64,000 bases of DNA from TOLSYN sp963849065. GTDB lineage: Bacteria > Acidobacteriota > Terriglobia > Terriglobales > Acidobacteriaceae. Position 1 is the stretch's first letter, and each line of letters starts with the position of its first letter. Below the pieces are notes generated by a model. The model was not told the origin of the DNA. It searched no databases and saw only the letters and a program-made list of their open reading frames with translations. Positions 1-7,948 of this stretch are shown here, in pieces. Location: positions 1,240,001 through 1,304,000 of the forward strand of contig CAWKFM010000005.1 of NCBI GenBank assembly GCA_963849065.1, given 5' to 3'. The position numbers and the translations under genes are program-made.

Positions 1-1
1 G

Positions 2-439
2 GCGCAGGCCTTGTTGATGCGGCTGAAAGCCCTATTAGGAGGCGATCACCGGGTGCGATTCGCGGAAGCAGTGCCAGCGTCTAAAGTGGGCGAGATCATG
101 CGCGGACTGGACGTCCTGCTGGTGCCGTCACGATGGTTTGAGAACGGCCCTACCGTGGTACATGAGGCTTTTGCTGCGGGTACGCCCGTGGTCGGGACAC
201 AAATCGGCGCCATGCCGGAACTGATTCGAGACGGCATCGACGGACGGTTGTTAACGCCGGGGAGCGTCACGGAGATCACGGATGTGATTCGGGAGATCGC
301 CGCCGATCCTGCGGGAACCGTGGATGCATGGAGGAAAGCCTTGCCCATGCCGAGAACGATGGACGACATCGCCGCCGATTATGAGAGGTTGTACTTTGAA
401 GTGATGCGCAAGGAATCTGCACCCCTGGCTGGTTCGTAG
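2..439 (+). CDS. Glycosyltransferase family 4, C-terminal part (cut by window start)
   Basis: The reading frame is open from base 2, so the gene begins upstream of the window. What remains is about 145 residues of the C-terminal Rossmann half of a GT-B fold enzyme. The sugar-nucleotide binding signature E-x7-E is visible (ENGPTVVHEAF), followed by AAGTPVVGTQIGAMPELI and DGIDGRLL, typical of retaining GT4 enzymes that move a sugar from a nucleotide donor to a glycan acceptor at the cytoplasmic face. It is the first of eight glycosyltransferases in a same-strand cluster, so a role in exopolysaccharide or O-antigen assembly is inferred. Donor and acceptor cannot be told from sequence. Confidence 0.85.
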   Translation, partial: AQALLMRLKALLGGDHRVRFAEAVPASKVGEIMRGLDVLLVPSRWFENGPTVVHEAFAAGTPVVGTQIGAMPELIRDGIDGRLLTPGSVTEITDVIREIAADPAGTVDAWRKALPMPRTMDDIAADYERLYFEVMRKESAPLAGS

Positions 440-527
440 TCACGTAATCTGCTCGGGGCCTAATTCCGGTTTTATTTTCAGGTGATTCGGCACCGTCGAA
501 ATGCTAAAGTGGCATTGATACCTTGCA

Positions 528-1769
528 ATGTCGCGTGTCACTGTCATCACCGCCGGTCACCTGTCCACCTGCCCTCGAATGCTGAAAGCTGCCGAATCGC
601 TGGCGGCAGATGGGCATGAAGTGTATGCAGTGAGCACCAACTTTGTGGGTTGGGGGACCGCGGCCGATGTGGACTTGCGCACTCGCCTTCGCCTGCCATG
701 GAAGGTGGTGGATTACTCACACGCGACCGGAAACTGGTTGCGGATTCGTGCCGGCGTACGGCATCGCGCTTGCCGGGCGTTGGGCAAGACGTTTGGGCCG
801 GAGCAACTACCGGCCGCCGTGCTCGGCCGTGCCACGACCCGCGTGCTGACGGAGTTGGTGCAGGCAGCCGCCGAAACTCCGAGCGATCTTATCTACGGCG
901 GTGGAGGGGCTTTGATTGCGACCGCGCTCGCCGCGAAGCGCTTGAACGTGCCGTATGCGGTCGACCTGGAAGACTTCCACGGAGCCGAACATGCGGCAAC
1001 GGACGAGGAAGGCGTTTTTTCCAATCGATTGGCGCAAGCCGCGGAAAGGATCGTCTTTCGGGATGCGGCGTTCCTGACCACTGCCAGCGATGCGATCGCC
1101 GATTGCTATGCAAGGGCCTATGGCAAAAGACCGCTAGTGCTTAACAATGCGTTTCCATTGCCGGCACGCGAGCCTGAATTCGCGCCCGTAGACGGCGCGG
1201 GACTTCGCCTCTACTGGTTCAGCCAAACCATTGGGCCAGGCCGCGGGTTGGAAGACGCGGTTCAAGCCGCCGGGTTGGCGCAGATCGACTGTCAACTCCA
1301 TCTGCTGGGGAAGCCGAGCGGCGAGTACCTTGAGCAGCTTTCGTCCTTGGCCAGGGAACAGGCGCCGAGACTGAAACTGGTGCATCGCTTCCCCCAGCCG
1401 CCGGATCGCATGGTGGATCTTTGCCGCAATCAGCATGTCGGACTGGCGTTGGAGATGACGGAACCTCCCAACCGGGCAGTTTGCCTTACCAACAAGGCTT
1501 TCACCTACATTCTTGCTGGGCTGGCGGTTGTCTTCACCGATACGCCGGGGCAGCGGAACCTGGCAATGGATCTTGGTCCGGGCGCGTTTCTGTATTCCGC
1601 GGGAGATATCGGAAAGCTCGCGCAAGGACTCAGGCTTTGGGCTGAAAACCCGGCGCAGCTATTGGCCGCGCGGCGGGCTGCATGGGCCGCCGCTTGCCGG
1701 CGCTGGCACTGGAACCACACCGAAGAAGAAGGAGCACTGTTGCGCGCGGTGCGAGAGGTTCTGCGATGA
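528..1769 (+). CDS. Glycosyltransferase (GT4-like, GT-B fold)
   Basis: A 413-residue protein starting MSRVTVITAGHLSTCPRM. The N-terminal half resembles GT4 acceptor-side domains (LKAAESLAADGHEVYAV near residue 20; DLIYGGGGALIATALAA near 125; VPYAVDLEDFHG near 140). The C-terminal half has NKAFTYILAGLAVVFTDTPG in place of the classical E-x7-E segment, as in some divergent GT4 proteins. No membrane segment is evident. Its TGA stop overlaps the ATG of the next glycosyltransferase (ATGA), implying translational coupling. A role in building the cluster's polysaccharide is inferred; the linkage made is unknown. Confidence 0.75.
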   Translation: MSRVTVITAGHLSTCPRMLKAAESLAADGHEVYAVSTNFVGWGTAADVDLRTRLRLPWKVVDYSHATGNWLRIRAGVRHRACRALGKTFGPEQLPAAVLGRATTRVLTELVQAAAETPSDLIYGGGGALIATALAAKRLNVPYAVDLEDFHGAEHAATDEEGVFSNRLAQAAERIVFRDAAFLTTASDAIADCYARAYGKRPLVLNNAFPLPAREPEFAPVDGAGLRLYWFSQTIGPGRGLEDAVQAAGLAQIDCQLHLLGKPSGEYLEQLSSLAREQAPRLKLVHRFPQPPDRMVDLCRNQHVGLALEMTEPPNRAVCLTNKAFTYILAGLAVVFTDTPGQRNLAMDLGPGAFLYSAGDIGKLAQGLRLWAENPAQLLAARRAAWAAACRRWHWNHTEEEGALLRAVREVLR

Positions 1770-2830
1770 AAAGCCTGAACATAGCGGTTACTGTCGACCC
1801 CTACATCCCAGTGCCGCCCTTGATGTATGGCGGAATCGAGCGGGTTTTGGAATTTGTGGTGAATGGCCTGGTCGAGCGCGGTCATGCGGTCACTCTGTAC
1901 GCGCATCCGGACAGTCACTGCAAGGCGAAGCTCATCCCATACGGCGTTCCTCCGCACTTTTCCAAGCGGGCCCGCATTGAGGAACTATGGCAGATTGGAT
2001 CGAAGCTGAGCCGGGAACTGCGGCATCTAGATGCCATTCTTAGCTGGGGACGCCTCGCGGCGCTGTTGCCGGTGCTGGCGGAAAGGCGCGTGGTAAAAGT
2101 ACAACGCTACTGCCGTGATGGGATTCCCTGGCGTAGCGTGCGCATTGCAGCATTGCTGGCGGGCCCTTCGATTGCTTTTGCCGGTGCATCGCGCAGCGTG
2201 TACCGGTTGAAGCCGCAGGGCTACGGGTACGGACGTTGGCTGGCCGTGCATGACGGGGTCGATGTGACAAAGTTCAAGCCGGTCACGCAAGTTCCCGCGG
2301 ACGCACCTTTAGCTTTTCTCGGACGGATCGAGCGCTACAAGGGAGCTCACAATGCCATTGAAATTGCACGGCGTTCCGGAAGGCGGTTGATCATCGCCGG
2401 AAACAAGGTAACCAACTGCCCCGATGGACACTATTTTGAAGAAGTGGTGGTGCCACATCTTGACGGAGATCAGATCCGCTACATCGGGGAGGTGGATGAT
2501 GCCGAAAAAAATGAGCTTCTCGGAAATTGCGCTGCGTTCCTGATGCCCATTGAATGGGAAGAGCCATTCGGTATCGTAATGGCAGAGGCCATGGCCTGCG
2601 GAACGCCGGTAATCGCGTTTAATAGGGGCAGTGTTCCCGAGGTGGTGCGCGATGGGATCAACGGATTCCGGTGCCAGGGAATCGACGAGGCGGTAGCTGC
2701 CGTGGCAAAGCTAGGCCAAATTGATCGCCGCGCGGTGCGCAACGATTGTGAGCAGCGCTTCTCATCGGATTTCATCACCAGCGAATACGAGTCGTTGTTG
2801 TGGAGCATGGTGAACGCGCGCGCTCACTAG
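1766..2830 (+). CDS. Glycosyltransferase family 4
   Basis: The start is placed at the ATG of MKSLNIAVTVDPY, which overlaps the previous stop by 4 bp; the open frame runs further upstream but that part has no GT4 character. The 354-residue product has the glycine-rich acceptor loop PPLMYGGIERV near residue 18, the interdomain segment VHDGVDVTKFKP, LAFLGRIERYKGAHNAIEIA, and the E-x7-E donor motif in EEPFGIVMAEAMACGTPV. This is a textbook retaining GT4. A decayed copy of its 3' end lies about 1.4 kb downstream (4166-4290), so the gene or its neighbourhood was once duplicated. Confidence 0.85.
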   Translation: MKSLNIAVTVDPYIPVPPLMYGGIERVLEFVVNGLVERGHAVTLYAHPDSHCKAKLIPYGVPPHFSKRARIEELWQIGSKLSRELRHLDAILSWGRLAALLPVLAERRVVKVQRYCRDGIPWRSVRIAALLAGPSIAFAGASRSVYRLKPQGYGYGRWLAVHDGVDVTKFKPVTQVPADAPLAFLGRIERYKGAHNAIEIARRSGRRLIIAGNKVTNCPDGHYFEEVVVPHLDGDQIRYIGEVDDAEKNELLGNCAAFLMPIEWEEPFGIVMAEAMACGTPVIAFNRGSVPEVVRDGINGFRCQGIDEAVAAVAKLGQIDRRAVRNDCEQRFSSDFITSEYESLLWSMVNARAH

Positions 2831-3110
2831 TTGAGGGGATCTTCTGGGTCCAGTAAGCTTGGTTCTACCGGTCCGCAGGCGAAACCAATATGCCTCGTCC
2901 GGCTTCATTGGCTAAAATAGATGACAAGGTGACGGACTTCAAGCGCGGCCGGCGGCCATTCGGTGTCAATGAGTGCTCCGGTGTTCGTCTTGAGTGGGAT
3001 CCCCCGCAGGAATGCGACCCCATCGCTGCCAAATGTCATGGGCGGCTTTGGAAGTTCGCGATTTAGTGTACTTAATGGCAATCAATGCATGAGGGAGAAG
3101 AGGTGAGTTC

Positions 3111-4121
3111 ATGGGCTTGAAACGGTCGATTGCGATTTGCCTGAACCATATTTTGAGGCAATATGATGCTGAGATTGTTCCAACAATTAGCCTTTACGAA
3201 TGGCAGCGCGTTCCCTGCGAAATACCCAGTGTTAACAACCGCGCCTTGCCCGAAGGTGCGGAGGAATTTCTCACTCCCAACAATCCCAAACTTATGGATC
3301 TACAGCAGAGGTACAGAGCGTTTGACTCAGCTGTGACGACCCCCTACTTTTGGAACGATGGCCATATACTCCCGAAGGATATTACCTGTTTCCGTGGGGA
3401 CAATGGGTGGGTTCGTCAAGGGAGCGGCAGACATGCCAACATCCTGGCGTACGCTGTCAGCCTGTACTATTTAAAATCCATCGACCACCTGGGGCTCCTC
3501 GACAAGCTAGTCGAGGACGACTGCTTTGGGAATTTCAGCTTCACCATTGGCGGCCGCCAGGTTTCGCGCGACCTGCTGGATTCCATCGCAGAAATATACT
3601 TCTTGGATCGGCACCTTGGAATCGCTTCCCGGACCGGCCTCCGCGTGCTCGACATCGGGGCCGGCTACGGACGCCTCGCGCATCGCATGGTGAGCGCACT
3701 GCCCGGTATTGAGAGATTTTTTTGTACAGATGCCGTTGCCGTTTCCTCGTTCGTGAGCGATTACTATTTGCGATTCCGCGGCATTGAAAAAGCATGCGCA
3801 ATTCCTTTAGATGAGATTGAGCACACGCTCCGCGATCATCCGGTCGATCTTGCGATCAACATTCACAGTTTTTCAGAGTGCCGGACACAAGCGATCGAGT
3901 GGTGGGCTCAATTGCTCAGCAAACATCGGGTAAAGAACTTAATGGTCGCTCCCAATGGCGATGGTGAGCGTTTACTGACCGATGATGGCCAGGATTTTCT
4001 TCCGCTTTTGGAACGATATGGATATCGGACCATCCTGAAGGAGCCGCAGTTCACCGACCCCGTAGTTCAGAAATACGGACTTACGCCGACCCAATACCAC
4101 TTGCTGGAATTGCTAGCGTAA
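3111..4121 (+). CDS. SAM-dependent (putative sugar O-) methyltransferase
   Basis: A 336-residue protein preceded by a purine-rich ribosome site (gagggagaagagg). SAM-binding motif I is clear at about residue 180 (VLDIGAGYGRLAHRM), followed by FCTDAVAVSSF as the acidic end of beta 2. The N-terminal 170 residues (YFWNDGHILPKDITCFRGDN) resemble the putative sugar O-methyltransferase family found in polysaccharide loci. It probably caps or decorates a sugar of the glycan by O-methylation; this is inferred from family likeness and location. It follows a 280-bp gap after the previous glycosyltransferase, so it may have its own promoter, though none was recognised. Confidence 0.65.
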   Translation: MGLKRSIAICLNHILRQYDAEIVPTISLYEWQRVPCEIPSVNNRALPEGAEEFLTPNNPKLMDLQQRYRAFDSAVTTPYFWNDGHILPKDITCFRGDNGWVRQGSGRHANILAYAVSLYYLKSIDHLGLLDKLVEDDCFGNFSFTIGGRQVSRDLLDSIAEIYFLDRHLGIASRTGLRVLDIGAGYGRLAHRMVSALPGIERFFCTDAVAVSSFVSDYYLRFRGIEKACAIPLDEIEHTLRDHPVDLAINIHSFSECRTQAIEWWAQLLSKHRVKNLMVAPNGDGERLLTDDGQDFLPLLERYGYRTILKEPQFTDPVVQKYGLTPTQYHLLELLA

Positions 4122-4165
4122 CGGCTCGCGGAAACTCCTGAATTGAATGTTGCTGCTTTACGGCC

Positions 4166-4290
4166 AGCGATGGCATCAGCGGTTTCCGGTGCAAAGGGGT
4201 TGACGAAGCCGTCGCCGCAGTGGCGAAATAGGGCAGATTGACCGCGCAGCGACTGTTGTAAGAGATGGTGAACGCGCGCTCACGCTAGTT
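4166..4290 (+). pseudogene. Remnant of a duplicated glycosyltransferase 3' end
   Basis: This stretch matches the last part of the glycosyltransferase ending at 2830. The words ggatggcatcagcggtttcc-like, gacgaagccgtcgccgcagtggc and atggtgaacgcgcgctcac...tagttg have direct counterparts at 2650-2720 and 2805-2834 (DGINGF, IDEAVAAVAKL, the final MVNARAH). About 60 bp between them (the QRFSSDF region) is deleted and a stop interrupts the frame. It is therefore a non-functional scar of a tandem duplication or recombination, lying just before the next glycosyltransferase. Confidence 0.75.
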
Positions 4291-4379
4291 GCTTGATACC
4301 TCTGTCAGCCGTTAGAATTGCAGCATCTTCATTCTTTGCAGGCAGCCCATGTGGCGTGCAGGAAGGCTCGACCCCGCCC

Positions 4380-5720
4380 ATGAAGACGGTCGCCATCATC
4401 GCGCCCGATTTCTGTCCCAGCAGCATGCCGCCCGCATTGCGCTCCCGTTTCTTTACCGACCATCTGCGCGAGTTCGGCTGGGATCCGGTGGTGATTACCA
4501 CGGCTCCGGAATTCTACGAGTGGAGTATTGATCCGGAGAACGAACGCCTTCTGCGGGGAGATTACGAGATCATCCGCACCGCGGCATTACCCGTGAGTTG
4601 GACGCGAAGGCTGGGCATCGGCGATCTCGGGCTGCGCAGTCTTTGGCACAACTGGCGCGCCTTGAGCGCTCTGGTGAAACGGCGCCACGTTGACATGTTG
4701 CTCATCACGGTGGCGCCTTTCTACACGATGCTACTGGGCAGACTGGCGAACATGCGCTTCGGTTTGCCCTACATCATCGATTTTCAAGATCCCTATGTAA
4801 CCGACTACTACAAGACGGTCGCCCCGGCGCACCGTCCTCCCAAGTGGCGCATGGCCCGTGCCGTGGCCGGCGTGGTCGAGCCGTTTTCGATACGGCGTGC
4901 TGCCCACCTGGTTTCCGTGGATGAGGCATACCTTCGCGATATGCCTAAGCGCTATGACTGGGTTACTCCAGAAGATATCACCGGAATTCAGCTCGGAGTA
5001 GAGCCGGCCGACTTCGACTACCTGCGCGCCAATCCCAGAAAGAACTCCATCTTTCGTCGCGACGACGGCATGCGTCACATCAGCTACGTCGGACGCGGTG
5101 GTCCCGACATGCTGCCGGCGTTGCGCGTGCTCTTCCGCGCGATGGGACGCCTCGCCGAGGTGGAACCCGAGCTCATGCGTCCGGTCCGCTTCCACTTTGT
5201 GGGCACGAATTATGCAACCGGAAGCATGGTGCGGGAGCTGGTCATGCCGCTGGCCCGCGAGTTGTCGGTCGATCGCTTTGTCGAGGAACATCCGTGCCGC
5301 GTGGCCTATCTGGAAGCAGTGCAAATTCTGCTGGATTCCTCGGCCTTGCTGATACCTGGTTCGACCTCTGTACATTACAGCGCGTCGAAGCTCTTTCCCT
5401 ACATCCTTGCCAACCGGCCATTGCTGCCGATCTTTCACGCTGCCAGTAGCGTGGTGCGTATTTTGAAGGAGACGCGGGCGGGAAGCGCAATCGTCTTTCG
5501 CGATGCAGCCGTCATCGACGAGGTGCAGCCCGAGGTGGAAAACCGCTTGCGGGAACTGCTCGCCTTGCCGATTGATGCACGCCCCGCGACGGATTGGACG
5601 GCATTCGAGCCCTATACTTCCCGGTCGGTATGCGCGGGGTTGGCGGCAGTCTTGGAACGAGCTATACTAAAGTCTCCGGCAATATTTACGCAAGCACAAT
5701 CTGCTGGTCGACCAGCCTAG
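4380..5720 (+). CDS. Glycosyltransferase (GT4-like)
   Basis: The start chosen is MKTVAIIAPDF, the usual hydrophobic first strand of a GT-B enzyme; an in-frame ATG at 4293 would add 29 residues without recognisable character. The 446-residue protein has PPALRSRFFTDHL near residue 15, an N-terminal domain ending PYIIDFQDPYVTDYYK, and a C-terminal domain with SYVGRGG, FHFVGTNYATGS and SASKLFPYILANRPLLPIF. The last replaces the classical E-x7-E and is typical of WbuB/WcaI-type glycosyltransferases. The donor is unknown. It sits directly after the decayed glycosyltransferase scar. Confidence 0.75.
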   Translation: MKTVAIIAPDFCPSSMPPALRSRFFTDHLREFGWDPVVITTAPEFYEWSIDPENERLLRGDYEIIRTAALPVSWTRRLGIGDLGLRSLWHNWRALSALVKRRHVDMLLITVAPFYTMLLGRLANMRFGLPYIIDFQDPYVTDYYKTVAPAHRPPKWRMARAVAGVVEPFSIRRAAHLVSVDEAYLRDMPKRYDWVTPEDITGIQLGVEPADFDYLRANPRKNSIFRRDDGMRHISYVGRGGPDMLPALRVLFRAMGRLAEVEPELMRPVRFHFVGTNYATGSMVRELVMPLARELSVDRFVEEHPCRVAYLEAVQILLDSSALLIPGSTSVHYSASKLFPYILANRPLLPIFHAASSVVRILKETRAGSAIVFRDAAVIDEVQPEVENRLRELLALPIDARPATDWTAFEPYTSRSVCAGLAAVLERAILKSPAIFTQAQSAGRPA

Positions 5721-5969
5721 GTGTATGTCTTTGTGGTTTCGGAATTGTTCTTTCTATACGCCATGGGGCGCGCTGTCAGTAGAGGACACCCCCTGGCCCG
5801 AGGAGACTGGACTCTGCTTGACAATCTTGGGATGCGGGAGAAACCGATGGGGCGCTGGCGCAAATTCGTGCGGCAGTTAGTTTTGGGGAAGGGAACCCTT
5901 GGTATTCCGTATCGGAGGCCTTTCTGCGAGTATTGGACAGTGTTGCCTCGGGAGTATCGCGATGCTTAG
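5721..5969 (+). CDS. Small hypothetical protein, 82 residues
   Basis: The open frame begins at a GTG directly after the stop of the previous glycosyltransferase and ends 8 bp inside the start of the methyltransferase pseudogene, so position favours translational coupling. The product has one hydrophobic stretch at the start (VFVVSELFFLYAM), then a basic region (RWRKFVRQLVLGKGTL) and an aromatic tail (RRPFCEYWTVLP). An ATG at 5763 is an alternative start. I do not recognise a family. It could also be the decayed tail of a larger enzyme. Confidence 0.4.
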   Translation: MYVFVVSELFFLYAMGRAVSRGHPLARGDWTLLDNLGMREKPMGRWRKFVRQLVLGKGTLGIPYRRPFCEYWTVLPREYRDA

Positions 5970-6682
5970 CGTTAAGAAACGTATTGGGCAACTGATCTTT
6001 GCTCGCATGCCGGTCACGCATTTTCTTGAATTGAACGTCGGCATGATGGGGATCGTCAACACTCTGGGGCCAGCACAGCGGCGCACTCTTGCCCGTCTGC
6101 GCCGCCCCCAAGGAGCCCTGGTCAACGTCGCCTGTGGGCCCAACGCCCTGGCTGGATTTGTGAACCTGGACCTGTTCCTAACTGCAAAAGGTGTAGTCCG
6201 CTTCGATTGCCGCCGCTGGCTCCCGTTTGCCGACGACGCCGTGGATGGCATCCGCGTGGAGCACTTCTTGGAACACCTTGAGGTGCGTGGAGGTGCGTGA
6301 AGAGGTGCCGGATTTCCTGCGCGAGTCGGTTCGCGTTCTCCGTCCGGGAGGAGTCCTGCGCGTGATCGTCCCTGACGCCAGCCGATACCTGCAGGCATAC
6401 TACACTCCTGACCTAAGTGCTTTCCGTGCCCTAGGTGTTCCAGAGCCCTTTCCCGACGATTTGCCCACCCGAATGGACATCGTCAACCACGTTTTTCATC
6501 AGTGGCACGAACACCGGTGGGGCTATGACTTCGATACCCTCGCTGACCGGTTATACCGCGCTGGGTTTAGCCGTGTCGAGCAGTCCACGTTCCTGCAGTG
6601 CCGAGATCCGCGCCTGGCGCAAGACGCTCCCCACCATGCCCCATATTCACTTTATGTCGACGCAATCAAACAGGAACTCTAG
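5962..6682 (+). pseudogene. SAM-dependent methyltransferase, frameshifted by a 10-bp duplication
   Basis: The N-terminal part (MLSVKKRIGQLIF to RVEHFLEHLEVR) and the C-terminal part (EEVPDFLRESVRVLRPGG to the stop at 6682) lie in two frames. Together they form a class I methyltransferase of the type-11 kind: VNVACGPNALAGFVNLDLF is motif I, LPFADDAVDGIRVEHFLEHL is the usual post-II region, and LRPGGVLRVIVPD is motif III. The frame breaks at two perfect back-to-back copies of gaggtgcgtg (6280-6299). Removing one copy restores EHLEVREEVPDF without any other change. The gene is therefore freshly inactivated, reversibly switched, or misread at one repeat unit. It probably methylated a sugar of the local glycan. 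Confidence 0.8.
6280..6299. repeat. Perfect 10-bp tandem duplication
   Basis: The 10-mer gaggtgcgtg occurs twice in direct succession inside the methyltransferase gene. Since 10 is not a multiple of three, the extra unit shifts the frame and brings in a TGA at 6298-6300. Slipped-strand mispairing could add or remove the unit. Confidence 0.95.
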
Positions 6683-6700
6683 AAGAAGCAAGGTTGCTTT

Positions 6701-7948
6701 ATGGTGTGTAGCACATCCAACACTCTTGTGACCCAAACGGCGAACGCCACCTCTTCGCGACCATGGCGGCTGGCCATCGTGGCCACTCACCCGATCCAGT
6801 ACCATGCTCCGTGGTACCGCGCATTGGTCGCAGATGGCAGGCTGCAGATCAAAGTTTTCTTTTGCCACCAGGCGACCCCGCAACAACAGGCGGATGCCGG
6901 TTTCGGCGTGGCGTTCGAATGGGACATTCCCCTGCTGGACGGTTATGAGCACGAGTTCCTTAAAAATGTAGCGGTACACCCCCGCACCTCCAGTTTCAAC
7001 GGGCTGGACGTGCCTGGCATCGGGCAGGTACTGTGCAAGGGAGATTTTGATGCCGTCCTGGTGAACGGTTGGAACCACAAAGCGGCATGGCAGACGGTTT
7101 GGGCGTCGAAGCAGCTCGGTCTGCCGGTTCTGACGCGCGGTGATTCCCATCTGCATACACCCCGATCAGGTCTGAAAACCTGGGTCAAAGAGATGACTTA
7201 TCCATGGTTGTTGCGTGCCTTCGATGGGTTTCTCGATGCCGGTCAATGGTCGCGTGACTATTACCTGCATTATGGCGCGCGGTCGGATCGCATCTTTCAT
7301 GTCCCGCATGTGATCGACGAAACTAGTTTTCTGCTCAGGTCTGAGGGCCTTCAGGCTGAGCGCGATGCCATCCGCTCCGCTTGGAACCTACCCTCTGACG
7401 CGACGGTTTTTCTCTTTGCGGGCAAGTTCATCGCGTTGAAGAACCCCATGCTATTTCTCCGCAGCCTTGGTTCCGCGTTCCGCCAGGAGCGAACCGTCGC
7501 CGCTTTAATGGTAGGTGACGGCCCCTTGCGGCAAGAGTGCCAGCGCTTTGCCAGTGACGCTGGATTGCCTGCCGTGTTTGCGGGATTTCTCAATCAGTCA
7601 AAATTAGCGAATGCCTATGTCGCGGCGGATGTCCTCGTACTTCCCTCCGAGCATGAAACCTGGGGAATGGTTGTGAACGAGGCCATGTGGAGTGGACTTC
7701 CCTGTATCGTCAGCGATCAAGTGGGATGTGGTCCGGAGCTTGTGGCCGCGAAAGGCACAGGTGAGGTATTTCCACTGCATGACCAGGCTGCACTGGCTGC
7801 CGCGATGGTGCAGTTCGCCCGCAATCCGGAGCAGCGGCGGGCCTGCGGTGCGCGAGCCAGGGCGGTGATCCAGGCCTATTCCATTGCCACCGCCGTGGAG
7901 GGCACCGTCAACGCGGTGACTGCCGTAAAAGGGGGACTGCGCGCATGA
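6701..7948 (+). CDS. Glycosyltransferase family 4
   Basis: A 415-residue protein. After about 22 polar residues the GT-B N-domain starts at RLAIVATHPIQYHAPWYRAL, a signature common in GT4 enzymes of polysaccharide loci. LVNGWNHKAAWQTVWASKQ and VLTRGDSHLH follow in the acceptor domain. The donor domain shows FLFAGKFIALKNPMLFLRS, VGDGPLRQECQ and the E-x7-E motif in EHETWGMVVNEAM. It overlaps the next gene (the polymerase-like protein) by 4 bp at ATGA, so the two are co-translated. The transferred sugar is unknown. Confidence 0.85.
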   Translation: MVCSTSNTLVTQTANATSSRPWRLAIVATHPIQYHAPWYRALVADGRLQIKVFFCHQATPQQQADAGFGVAFEWDIPLLDGYEHEFLKNVAVHPRTSSFNGLDVPGIGQVLCKGDFDAVLVNGWNHKAAWQTVWASKQLGLPVLTRGDSHLHTPRSGLKTWVKEMTYPWLLRAFDGFLDAGQWSRDYYLHYGARSDRIFHVPHVIDETSFLLRSEGLQAERDAIRSAWNLPSDATVFLFAGKFIALKNPMLFLRSLGSAFRQERTVAALMVGDGPLRQECQRFASDAGLPAVFAGFLNQSKLANAYVAADVLVLPSEHETWGMVVNEAMWSGLPCIVSDQVGCGPELVAAKGTGEVFPLHDQAALAAAMVQFARNPEQRRACGARARAVIQAYSIATAVEGTVNAVTAVKGGLRA

